Below, in pieces: positions 8,784 to 15,009 of a DNA stretch of 17,279 nt. The stretch is from Prevotellaceae bacterium (GTDB taxonomy: Bacteria > Bacteroidota > Bacteroidia > Bacteroidales > UBA932). Location of the stretch: NCBI GenBank assembly GCA_031284065.1, contig JAITAP010000112.1, positions 1 to 17,279 of the forward strand, given 5' to 3'. Numbering within the stretch: position 1 is the first letter of the stretch; every line of letters starts with the position of its first letter. The notes beneath the pieces are model-generated. The model saw only the letters and a list, made by a program, of their open reading frames with translations, made no database searches and was not told where the DNA came from. The position numbers were made by a program, and so were the translations under genes.

Positions 8784-9464
8784 TCATCCTTGCAGAAGCT
8801 TGGCAAGCGGCGGCATACCTGCTGCAAACCGCTCTCTGATGTAGGTAACATTTTGTCTGTCCACCTCTCTGCCAGCCGGGTTAACGACATAAATTTTACA
8901 TTTCTCCGGAGCGTAGTGGAGTAGGGAGGCGGCAGGATACACGGCCATAGATGTGCCCGCTACCACCAGCGTTGTTGCGGTTGAGACAATTTCTATTGCC
9001 TTGTCCATCATCGGTACGGGCTCTCCGAAGAAAACGATGTGGGGCCGCAGCTGCCCTCCTTTGGGGCAAAGGTCGCCCACCATCACGTCGCCGTCAACCT
9101 CGCAGATGTATGACGGGTCTTTCATGCTCCTGCACTTGGTGAGTTCGCCGTGCAGGTGCAGCACTTTGGTAGAGCCGGCCCGCTCGTGCAGGTTGTCCAC
9201 GTTTTGCGTTATCACGTCCACGTTGCTTGTTGCCTCCAGCGCTGCCACTGCGTAGTGCCCTGCGTTAGGCTCTACGGTTCGGAGCTGCCTCCGGCGCTGA
9301 TTGTAAAAATCGAGCACCAGCGCAGGATTTTGCATCAAAGCTTCCGGCGTGCAAACGTCCTCTACCCGGTGCTGCGCCCAAAGCCCGCCAGAATCCCGAA
9401 ATGTTTCCAGGCCGCTGTCGGCGCTCACTCCGGCGCCGGTCAGTACTACTATGTGCTGTTCCAT
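8784..9464 (-). CDS. cobB: SIR2-family NAD-dependent protein deacylase
   Basis: Sirtuins remove acyl groups from lysine using NAD. The 226-residue product from ATG 9464 has the NAD-binding GAGVSADSGLETFRDSGGLW (10-29), TQNVDNLHERAG (86-97), catalytic His105 in HLHGEL, and late Rossmann motifs VVAGTSMAVYPAA and VVNPAG. Residues FYNQRR (Tyr54, Arg57) fit the YxxR motif of class III, SIRT5-like enzymes, predicting activity on succinyl or malonyl lysine. The zinc region shows Cys111, Cys121 and Cys133 but not two clear CxxC pairs, so metal binding may be altered or lost. An in-frame upstream start at 9500 is unlikely because a perfect -7 element, TATATTTG, lies at 9497-9490 and transcription would begin near 9486. 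Convergent with the UroD-family gene. Confidence 0.92.
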   Translation of the reverse strand: MEQHIVVLTGAGVSADSGLETFRDSGGLWAQHRVEDVCTPEALMQNPALVLDFYNQRRRQLRTVEPNAGHYAVAALEATSNVDVITQNVDNLHERAGSTKVLHLHGELTKCRSMKDPSYICEVDGDVMVGDLCPKGGQLRPHIVFFGEPVPMMDKAIEIVSTATTLVVAGTSMAVYPAASLLHYAPEKCKIYVVNPAGREVDRQNVTYIRERFAAGMPPLAKLLQG

Positions 9465-9489
9465 AAGTTGAGAATTAAAATGTTGGCGA

Positions 9490-9497
9490 CAAATATA
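9490..9497 (-). promoter_or_regulatory. Predicted -7 element for the SIR2 gene
   Basis: Minus-strand TATATTTG matches TAnnTTTG exactly and would give a leader of about 22 nt to ATG 9464. No TTG was found at ideal -33 spacing. It helps choose the shorter start of the SIR2 protein. Confidence 0.5.
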
Positions 9498-9526
9498 CAT
9501 GAAATTTACGAAATATATACCATCTC

Positions 9527-9550
9527 ATAAAAAAGCATGCCGCACGGCAT
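9527..9550 (-). terminator. Terminator-like hairpin upstream of the SIR2 promoter
   Basis: On the minus strand ATGCCG-TG-CGGCAT is followed by GC and a run of six T. It has the form of an intrinsic terminator and would insulate the SIR2 promoter from upstream read-through, although no minus-strand gene lies immediately upstream. Confidence 0.4.
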
Positions 9551-9928
9551 TTATCGCAAGCCCGGCAAGGGCAGATTTTTCATACCCGCAGGTCAGCGAC
9601 CAATTGTATCTGCGGGAGAAGCCCGAAGTACTTTTTTATTAGGGCAAATAAAAATTTTCAGATACTGCAATGCTGTAAATAGCGCCCCAAAAAAAGATTT
9701 GACCGGCCGTGCTCTTTTCTCCTTTACCCAAATTTTTTCGTGTTTATCGCTGTGTTTTTCATTGTAAAACCCTTATACACAGCGTGTGAGAATGTTCGTT
9801 TTTACAATTTTTTACGGGTACAGCGTTAGAATTTATCACTACTTACCATGAGTAAGTCGCAAATTTTTGTATCTTGCGCCGCTTTTTTGCAGCGGCGCTA
9901 AGCGATTGTTGAACTTAAAAATTTAATC
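9551..9928. other. Intergenic region before the adaptor gene
   Basis: No convincing gene was found in these 378 bp. Visible structure includes the inverted repeat CCCGCAG (9585-9591) / CTGCGGG (9610-9616) with an 18-nt loop. A second hairpin, GCGCCGC (9876-9882) / GCGGCGC (9892-9898) with a T-rich loop, ends 30 nt before the next start codon. TATCTTG at 9870-9876 is an imperfect -7 element that could serve the adaptor gene. A 76-codon plus frame at 9537-9767 has no protein-like features. Confidence 0.4.
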
Positions 9929-11005
9929 ATGAAAAGAAAGGTTATTCGTTGGATTTCCATCATATTGGCAGCCTTAGTGCTGGGAGGGTTGCTGGCATAC
10001 CGCCATTTTAGCGGCGATAGCTCGCAGGAAAGTAAACCTGCTGAGGTATCTTTGCCAAAACGTCCTCCGCTGAGCGTGCGCAGCGTGGTCATTTTTCCCA
10101 AACCTATCATTGAGTACATCAACATCACGGGAACGCTCATCGCTTCGGAGGAGGTAGATTTGTCGTTTGAATCGTCGGGGCGTATTACGGTGCTGGATAT
10201 TAAGGAGGGACAAAAGGTGCAAAAAGGTGCGCTGTTGGCAAAAATTAACGACAACGAGCTACAGGCGCAGCGCGATAAAATCAACGTGCAGCTCAAGCTG
10301 TCGGAAGACCGCGAGGAGCGCCAGCGTACCTTGCTGGAGCGCGAAGCCATTAGCCGCGAGAGCTACGAGCAATCGCTTGCCGAAATGCAGGCGCTCAAGG
10401 CCGACCTTGCCCAGATAGAAGCAAAAATAGAAAAGGCAAGCATCGTGGCGCCTTTCGACGGCATGGTGGGCTTGCGCTACACCAGCGAGGGAGCGTTTGT
10501 GTCGCCCGGCACGCTGGTTACGAAGCTCGTCTGCATATCGCCGCTCAAGGTCGATTTTGCCATCGCCGAGCGATATATCGGCAACGTGCACACCGGCATG
10601 ACCGTGTTCTTTACGGTAGAAGGCTACCTTAAACCTTTTGAAGCTAAGGTGTACGCCATAGAGCCTAACGTGGACGTTAAAACCCGAACTTTCGCCATGC
10701 GCGCCATGTACCCCAATACTCGCGAAATTCTTAAGCCCGGACGCTCCATTTCGGTGGAGCTGCAGCTGCACTTGTTCAGCGACGCCATTTCTATCCCTAC
10801 CGAGGCGCTTATTCCCGAAATGGACGGCAGCCTTGTGTACGTGTACCGGAGCGGAAAAGCGCAGCCGGTAGCGGTGCAAACGGGCATCCGTACCGAAACC
10901 GAGATACAAATCACCTCCGGCTTGGCTGTTGGCGATACGCTCATTACCTCCGGCATTTTGCAGCTGCGCACAGGGCTGCCTGTGCAGCTGGCGGAAATTC
11001 ATTGA
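9929..11005 (+). CDS. RND efflux periplasmic adaptor (membrane fusion protein)
   Basis: Adaptors of this HlyD/MexH-like family link an inner-membrane RND pump to a TolC-type outer-membrane channel. The 358-residue protein has a single N-terminal anchor (about residues 7-25, lacking a lipobox Cys) and a first half lipoyl domain (about 68-108, GTLIASEEVDLSFESSGRI, IKEGQKVQKGALLAKI). A short charged coiled-coil hairpin follows (about 110-170), then the second lipoyl half (SIVAPFDGMVGLRYTSEGAFVSPGT) and beta-barrel and membrane-proximal segments (PLKVDFAIAERYIGNV, GRSISVELQL, ISIPTEALIPE). Length is normal. It is an orphan here: the family is usually followed by pump and TolC genes, but downstream is a new promoter and a small membrane protein. 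Its partner pump must be encoded elsewhere, if present. Confidence 0.93.
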   Translation: MKRKVIRWISIILAALVLGGLLAYRHFSGDSSQESKPAEVSLPKRPPLSVRSVVIFPKPIIEYINITGTLIASEEVDLSFESSGRITVLDIKEGQKVQKGALLAKINDNELQAQRDKINVQLKLSEDREERQRTLLEREAISRESYEQSLAEMQALKADLAQIEAKIEKASIVAPFDGMVGLRYTSEGAFVSPGTLVTKLVCISPLKVDFAIAERYIGNVHTGMTVFFTVEGYLKPFEAKVYAIEPNVDVKTRTFAMRAMYPNTREILKPGRSISVELQLHLFSDAISIPTEALIPEMDGSLVYVYRSGKAQPVAVQTGIRTETEIQITSGLAVGDTLITSGILQLRTGLPVQLAEIH

Positions 11006-11034
11006 GCTGATAAAAATGCAAGCTGAAAAATTAT

Positions 11035-11042
11035 TATCTTTG
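11035..11042 (+). promoter_or_regulatory. Predicted -7 element after the adaptor gene
   Basis: TATCTTTG is a perfect TAnnTTTG match starting 30 bp behind the adaptor stop. Transcription would begin near 11046 and give a leader of about 214 nt for the small membrane protein at 11260. No TTG lies at ideal -33 spacing. Confidence 0.45.
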
Positions 11043-11141
11043 CAGGCAACATACAAGCGAAGGTTGACGTAAAACATTGGCGATTGACAAGCCAAGACAG
11101 CTGCCGTACATTGTATGTTACGCGCAGATGCCACAGAATAA

Positions 11142-11207
11142 ACAGATTTACGTGGCTGGAGAAATGGATAAAATCTGTGTAATTCCGTTTAATCTGCGCC
11201 GTCTGCG
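11142..11207 (+). repeat. Quasi-periodic leader element with inverted repeat
   Basis: AATCTGTG (11172), AATTCCG (11181), AATCTGCG (11191) and GTCTGCG (11201) recur every 9-10 nt. ACAGATTT at 11142-11149 pairs with AAATCTGT at 11171-11178. The pattern resembles dispersed intergenic repeats of the same wording that I recall from other genomes, but this cannot be confirmed here. Confidence 0.4.
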
Positions 11208-11259
11208 CGCTAATGACGCACAGCCAAGCCAATTTCTCAAAATTTTCAGCAAAAAAAAT

Positions 11260-11553
11260 ATGCTTGCAATCCGTAAACATCGAATTTTGGGGGCAGCCAT
11301 AGGGCTTGCAGTACCGGTTGCCGCCTTTTTTATTTCATACCTGCACTATAGCGGCGCTTTTTCGCTGCTGGAATACCTGCAATTTTTGACGTCGCACAAC
11401 GTACTCTCCAAAGTGCTCAGCTTGTGCGTAGTGCCCAACCTTGTTGTTTTTTTCGTTGCCATCGCTTTTAATCGCGATTCAGCTGCGCACGGGGTGCTAT
11501 TTTCAACTATGGCGCTGGCAATGGTTGTGGCAGTAGTGTATTTTCTGGTTTGA
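11260..11553 (+). CDS. Small integral membrane protein, unknown function
   Basis: From ATG 11260 (MLAIRKHRILGAAIGLAVPV) this is a 97-residue protein with about three hydrophobic helices, roughly residues 9-28, 48-70 and 76-97, joined by short polar loops (SYLHYSG, FNRDSAAHG). The frame is open upstream to 11077, but those residues are polar and unlike a membrane protein, so the later start is preferred. An A-rich run precedes the ATG, as is common in this phylum. Small proteins of this three-helix layout are frequent and conserved among Bacteroidales, but no function is known to me. It is separated from the adaptor gene by its own -7 element, so membership of the efflux system is doubtful. 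Confidence 0.7.
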   Translation: MLAIRKHRILGAAIGLAVPVAAFFISYLHYSGAFSLLEYLQFLTSHNVLSKVLSLCVVPNLVVFFVAIAFNRDSAAHGVLFSTMALAMVVAVVYFLV

Positions 11554-11626
11554 AGCAGGATACGCTTACCGGCGTTTCTCTACCTGTTTTTATACGCTCC
11601 TCGTCGGTAAAACGTTTGTTTTTCAT
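11507..11626 (-). CDS. Possible 39-residue ORF or gene remnant
   Basis: A minus-strand ATG at 11626 is preceded by TTGAGGCGCT and opens MKNKRFTDEERIKTGRETPV. It ends after 39 codons, overlapping the 3' end of the small membrane gene by 47 nt. The first 25 residues look protein-like; the Pro-rich tail (LLPQPLPAP) looks like read-through into antisense of the neighbour. The start region closely resembles that of the 36-residue ORF at 16532. It may be a truncated gene. The family is not recognised. Confidence 0.25.
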   Translation of the reverse strand: MKNKRFTDEERIKTGRETPVSVSCFKPENTLLPQPLPAP

Positions 11627-11739
11627 AGCGCCTCAAGAAAAAGATTTAGCCACGCTGGGAGAAGCCTTATTCCCGATTTTTTATCACCTGCGCTTGGAAT
11701 TCTAATGATTTTCATCTAATTTTGCTCGCGGAAATGAAA

Positions 11740-11759
11740 AATACCATGTTTGTGGTATT
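11740..11759. promoter_or_regulatory. Palindromic operator, cysK copy
   Basis: AATACCATGTTTGTGGTATT has 7-bp arms and a 6-nt spacer. It differs from the susC-operon site (7057-7076, read on the minus strand) at one base; three further A residues on the left are also shared. Its centre is about 42 bp before the predicted cysK transcription start, and its right arm abuts the -33 region. Confidence 0.7.
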
Positions 11760-11780
11760 TCATCGTATTCTTATTTGCAT

Positions 11781-11788
11781 TTACTTTG
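11781..11788 (+). promoter_or_regulatory. Predicted -7 element of cysK
   Basis: TTACTTTG matches TAnnTTTG at all fixed positions but one. It lies 21 nt behind the operator, close to the 20-nt spacing seen at the susC promoter. A start near 11792 gives a leader of about 44 nt to ATG 11836. Confidence 0.5.
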
Positions 11789-11835
11789 CCGTTGCAATTT
11801 ATCACTTATGTTTTACTTAAACAACAAAAAAAACT

Positions 11836-12783
11836 ATGGCAAAAATAGCAAAAAAGTTGACAGACCTTGTGGGGAATACCCCCTTGCTGGCGCTGGATGC
11901 CTTTGGGCAAAAACATGCGGTTAGCGCAAACCTGATTGGAAAAGTAGAGTACTTTAACCCGCTTGGCAGCGTCAAAGACCGCATTGCGCTGGCAATGGTG
12001 GAGGACGCGGAAGCGTCGGGCGTTCTGAAGCGCGACTCTACCATTATTGAGCCGACGAGCGGCAATACCGGCATTGGGCTTGCGTTTGTTGCTGCGTCCA
12101 AAGGCTACAAGCTTATCCTCACCATGCCCGAAACGATGAGCGTTGAGCGGCGCAACCTGCTCAAGGCGCTGGGCGCAAACCTTGTCCTCACGCCCGGCTC
12201 CGAAGGAATGAAGGGGGCAATAGCCAAGGCGGAAGCGCTGCGTAGCGAAACGCCCAACGCCGTTATCCTGCAACAGTTCGATAACGCCGCAAACCCCGCC
12301 ATCCACGAAAAGACAACCGCTCAGGAAGTGGTGCGCGACACCGACGGCAAGGTGGACGTCTTTGTGGCCGGCGTGGGCACAGGCGGCACGGTGAGCGGCG
12401 TGGGCAGGCACCTCAAGAAGCTCAACCCGAAGATACAAATTGTAGCCGTAGAGCCGGCTGATTCTCCCGTTCTGTCGGGAGGCAACCCCGGCCCGCACAA
12501 GATTCAGGGCATTGGGGCAGGCTTTGTGCCCAAAAACTTCGACCGCTCGGTGGTTGACAAAGTTATTACCGTTTCCAACGACGACGCTATTCGCACCAGC
12601 CGCGAGCTGGCAAAGACGGAGGGATTGCTGGTAGGTATTTCGTCGGGGGCGGCTACCTACGCGGCAACGCAGCTTGCCCAGCTGCCCGAGAATAAAGGCA
12701 AAAACATTGTCATTATTCTGCCGGACACGGGCGAGCGATACCTCTCCACCGTGCTTTACGCCTTTGACGAGTATCCGCTATAA
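11836..12783 (+). CDS. cysK: Cysteine synthase A (O-acetylserine sulfhydrylase)
   Basis: CysK is a cytoplasmic PLP enzyme that makes cysteine from O-acetylserine and sulfide. The 315-residue sequence has the N-terminal KLTDLVGNTPLLAL, the PLP lysine Lys47 in NPLGSVKDR, the substrate loop PTSGNTG (73-79), the phosphate-binding GTGGT (181-185), GISSGAA (267-273) and the C-terminal PDTGERYLST. All expected residues are present and length is normal. The adjacent downstream gene is a PLP-salvage kinase, which fits its cofactor need. No serine acetyltransferase (cysE) gene is in the window. The promoter carries the palindromic operator also found at the susC operon, suggesting shared control. CysM-type or cystathionine-synthase-like alternatives are less likely given the motifs and lack of extra domains. 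Confidence 0.96.
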   Translation: MAKIAKKLTDLVGNTPLLALDAFGQKHAVSANLIGKVEYFNPLGSVKDRIALAMVEDAEASGVLKRDSTIIEPTSGNTGIGLAFVAASKGYKLILTMPETMSVERRNLLKALGANLVLTPGSEGMKGAIAKAEALRSETPNAVILQQFDNAANPAIHEKTTAQEVVRDTDGKVDVFVAGVGTGGTVSGVGRHLKKLNPKIQIVAVEPADSPVLSGGNPGPHKIQGIGAGFVPKNFDRSVVDKVITVSNDDAIRTSRELAKTEGLLVGISSGAATYAATQLAQLPENKGKNIVIILPDTGERYLSTVLYAFDEYPL

Positions 12784-12812
12784 TGCAAATGCAGACGTTT
12801 TAACCATTAAAG

Positions 12813-12870
12813 AAAGTAGCCGGGCAGCGCAGAGCCATGTTGAGCATGTGCCTGCGCGGTCGGCTACTTT
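12813..12870. promoter_or_regulatory. Long hairpin between cysK and the pyridoxal kinase gene
   Basis: AAAGTAGCCG (12813-12822) pairs perfectly with CGGCTACTTT (12861-12870). Inside, GCGCAG pairs with CTGCGC and CATG with CATG around a TTGAG loop, giving a 58-nt extended hairpin. It lacks a strong downstream T-run for a classical terminator. The 3' arm contains TACTTTAG (12865-12872), one mismatch from the -7 element, with TTG at 12840-12842, so the same DNA could be a promoter for the kinase gene. Confidence 0.6.
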
Positions 12871-12891
12871 AGCAATATAACAATAGAAACT

Positions 12892-13743
12892 ATGGCACAC
12901 CAAAAAAGAGTTGCTGCAATTCACGACATTTCCGGATTTGGAAAGTGTTCCCTGACCGTTGCCCTGCCGATTTTGTCGGCAGCCGGCATAGAAACCGCTG
13001 TAATGCCTACGGCGGTTTTGTCCACGCATACGGGGGGAATTGCGGGGTACACCTACAGAGATTTGACGGGAGATTTGCGCCCGTATGCTCAGCACTGGAA
13101 ATCGTTGAGCTTGAAGTTCGACGCGCTCTACTCGGGCTTTCTCGGCTCATTTGAGCAGCTGGATATTGTGGGGGAGATTTTCGATGAGTTCAGGGAGCGC
13201 GACAACATTATTCTGGTTGACCCCGTGATGGCGGACAACGGGGAGCTGTACAAAATCTTTTCGCCCGAATTTCCCGCAGGGATGAAGAAGTTGTGTGCCA
13301 AAGCCGACATAATTGTGCCCAACATAACGGAGGCTGCGCTGCTGGTGGGCGAGCCTTACCGACCCGGTCCCTACAAAAAGGAGTACGTAGAGCTGCTGCT
13401 GCAAAAGTTGGGCGACATAGGCCCCCGTCAGGTGGTGCTTACCGGTACGTTTTTTGACGATAAGGAGCTCGGCGCTGCCGCCTACGACAGGGAAACGGGC
13501 GATATATCCTACGTTCTTGCCGACAGAATTGAGGGTTACTATCACGGCACGGGCGATGTGTTCGGAAGTGCGCTGCTGGCTGCCCTGCTCAATAATTTTG
13601 GCTTACCGCAGGCCGTAGGTATTGCCGTCGGCTACACTACGGCGAGCATTGGCAGGACGTTCAGGGCAAAGACAGACATTAGGTTTGGCGTGGACTTCGA
13701 GAGCGGCGTCCCGCAATTTCTCAAAGAGCTGAAGCTGGCATGA
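12892..13743 (+). CDS. pdxY: Pyridoxal/pyridoxamine kinase (PdxK/PdxY-like)
   Basis: This 283-residue ribokinase-fold protein phosphorylates B6 vitamers to supply pyridoxal phosphate. Visible motifs are the N-terminal AAIHDISGFGKCSLTVALPILSAAG, AVLSTHTGG (about 41-49), LYSGFLGS, the DPVMADNGELY metal/ATP segment, PNITEAALLVGEPY, and the anion-hole GTGDVFGSALLAALL. The first block and the STHTGG region match pyridoxal kinases rather than other PfkB sugar kinases. Length is normal. It lies 108 bp after cysK on the same strand with a strong hairpin between them, so it could be cotranscribed with cysK or driven by its own promoter. CysK needs PLP, as does IlvE encoded 2 kb away. The substrate preference among pyridoxal, pyridoxine and pyridoxamine is not decidable, so pdxY versus pdxK is uncertain. 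Confidence 0.9.
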   Translation: MAHQKRVAAIHDISGFGKCSLTVALPILSAAGIETAVMPTAVLSTHTGGIAGYTYRDLTGDLRPYAQHWKSLSLKFDALYSGFLGSFEQLDIVGEIFDEFRERDNIILVDPVMADNGELYKIFSPEFPAGMKKLCAKADIIVPNITEAALLVGEPYRPGPYKKEYVELLLQKLGDIGPRQVVLTGTFFDDKELGAAAYDRETGDISYVLADRIEGYYHGTGDVFGSALLAALLNNFGLPQAVGIAVGYTTASIGRTFRAKTDIRFGVDFESGVPQFLKELKLA

Positions 13744-13787
13744 GTAAAAGCCGAAGCGCTCAATCCGGCGCTGCGCGTGCTTTCCCG

Positions 13788-14987
13788 TTACCACAAAAAA
13801 TTATCAAAAGGGTATCGCCCTGCCTGAACTTCGGCAACCATCCTGTAAACATCGCTGCGCAGCTTGTCAACGTTGGTTTTGTTGATGGCAGAGATAAAAA
13901 TGCAGGGAGCGTTTTTCTTTGCAATCCAGCTGCTCATGTACTCTTCCAGCGGAATGTTTTTCTCCGTGCGCGGCGTGAGGTCGTCGGCGTCTTTTTCTAC
14001 AAAGGTATAAGCGTCAATCTTGTTAAACACGAGGTACACCGGCTTTTCGCCTGCGCCAATATCTGTGAGCGTTTGCTGCACTACGCTCATTTGGTCTTCA
14101 AAGCTGGAGTGCGAAATGTCAACCACGTGCATCAGTATGTCGGCCTCGCGCACCTCGTCCAGCGTAGATTTGAACGATTCTATCAGCTGGGTGGGCAGCT
14201 TGCGAATGAAGCCCACCGTATCCGAAAGCAAAAACGGCAGGTTGTCGAATACCACTTTGCGCACGGTGGTGTCGAGCGTGGCAAAGAGCTTATCCTCTGC
14301 AAACACGTCGCTTTTGCTCAGCAGGTTCATGATGGTGCTCTTGCCCACGTTGGTGTAGCCCACCAGCGCCACGCGCACCAAGCCGCTGCGGTTGCTGCGC
14401 TGCGAAATCATTTGCCTGTCGATTTTTTTGAGCTGCATCTTGAGCCGTGAGATACGGTCGAGGATAATTCGCCGGTCGGTTTCTATTTGCGATTCGCCGG
14501 GGCCTCTCATTCCTATGCCGCCGCGCTGCCGCTCAAGGTGCGTCCACATGCGCTTGAGGCGCGGCAAAAGGTACTGGTACTGCGCCAGCTCCACCTGCGT
14601 TTTGGCGTAGGCGGTGCGGGCGCGCATGGCAAAAATGTCAAGGATAAGGCTGGTGCGGTCGAGCACCTTGCGCTCCAGCTGCTTCTCAAGGTTGAACAGC
14701 TGCGAAGGGCTAAGCTCATCATCGAAAATAACGGTACCAACGTCGTGCTCATCAGCGTATGCTTTTACCTCCAAAATTTTCCCCGAGCCAATATACGTTT
14801 TGGGGTGAGCGCCGGGTAGCTTTTGGGTAAATATTTTTTTGGTAATTACGCCCGCTGTTTCCGTCAGGAACGCCAGCTCGTCGAGGTATTCGCGCGATAG
14901 CCGCTCATTTTGCTTTTCGGTGATAATGCCCACCAGCACGGCAACCTCTGGCGCTGCGGCGGTGGAAGTGGATTTCTTTTCAATCAT
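13788..14987 (-). CDS. hflX: GTPase HflX, ribosome-associated
   Basis: HflX is a translational GTPase-like factor that binds the large ribosomal subunit and can split stalled ribosomes. The 399-residue protein has the N-terminal HflX domain with YIGSGKILEVK (65-75), VIFDDELSPSQLFNLEK, and the signature GIGMRGPGESQIETDRR (157-173). The G domain has G1 GYTNVGKST (210-218), G3 DTVGF (256-260), G4 NKID (322-325) and G5 SAINK (366-370). All catalytic motifs are intact and length is typical. It begins 22 nt after the ilvE stop, so the two are likely cotranscribed. The gene converges on the pyridoxal kinase gene with 44 bp between stops, where a small AGCGC/GCGCT hairpin (13755-13772) is the only terminator candidate. 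Confidence 0.96.
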   Translation of the reverse strand: MIEKKSTSTAAAPEVAVLVGIITEKQNERLSREYLDELAFLTETAGVITKKIFTQKLPGAHPKTYIGSGKILEVKAYADEHDVGTVIFDDELSPSQLFNLEKQLERKVLDRTSLILDIFAMRARTAYAKTQVELAQYQYLLPRLKRMWTHLERQRGGIGMRGPGESQIETDRRIILDRISRLKMQLKKIDRQMISQRSNRSGLVRVALVGYTNVGKSTIMNLLSKSDVFAEDKLFATLDTTVRKVVFDNLPFLLSDTVGFIRKLPTQLIESFKSTLDEVREADILMHVVDISHSSFEDQMSVVQQTLTDIGAGEKPVYLVFNKIDAYTFVEKDADDLTPRTEKNIPLEEYMSSWIAKKNAPCIFISAINKTNVDKLRSDVYRMVAEVQAGRYPFDNFLW

Positions 14988-15009
14988 AAAAACGCTTGTG
15001 GATTTTTAC

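Noticed and set aside
9537..9767. 76-codon plus-strand ORF starting in a palindrome
   Set aside because: No Shine-Dalgarno or promoter, and ordinary intergenic composition; the start lies inside a terminator-like hairpin.
10259..11134. 291-codon minus-strand ORF across the adaptor gene
   Set aside because: Antisense shadow; no start signal, and the sense strand encodes a complete adaptor.
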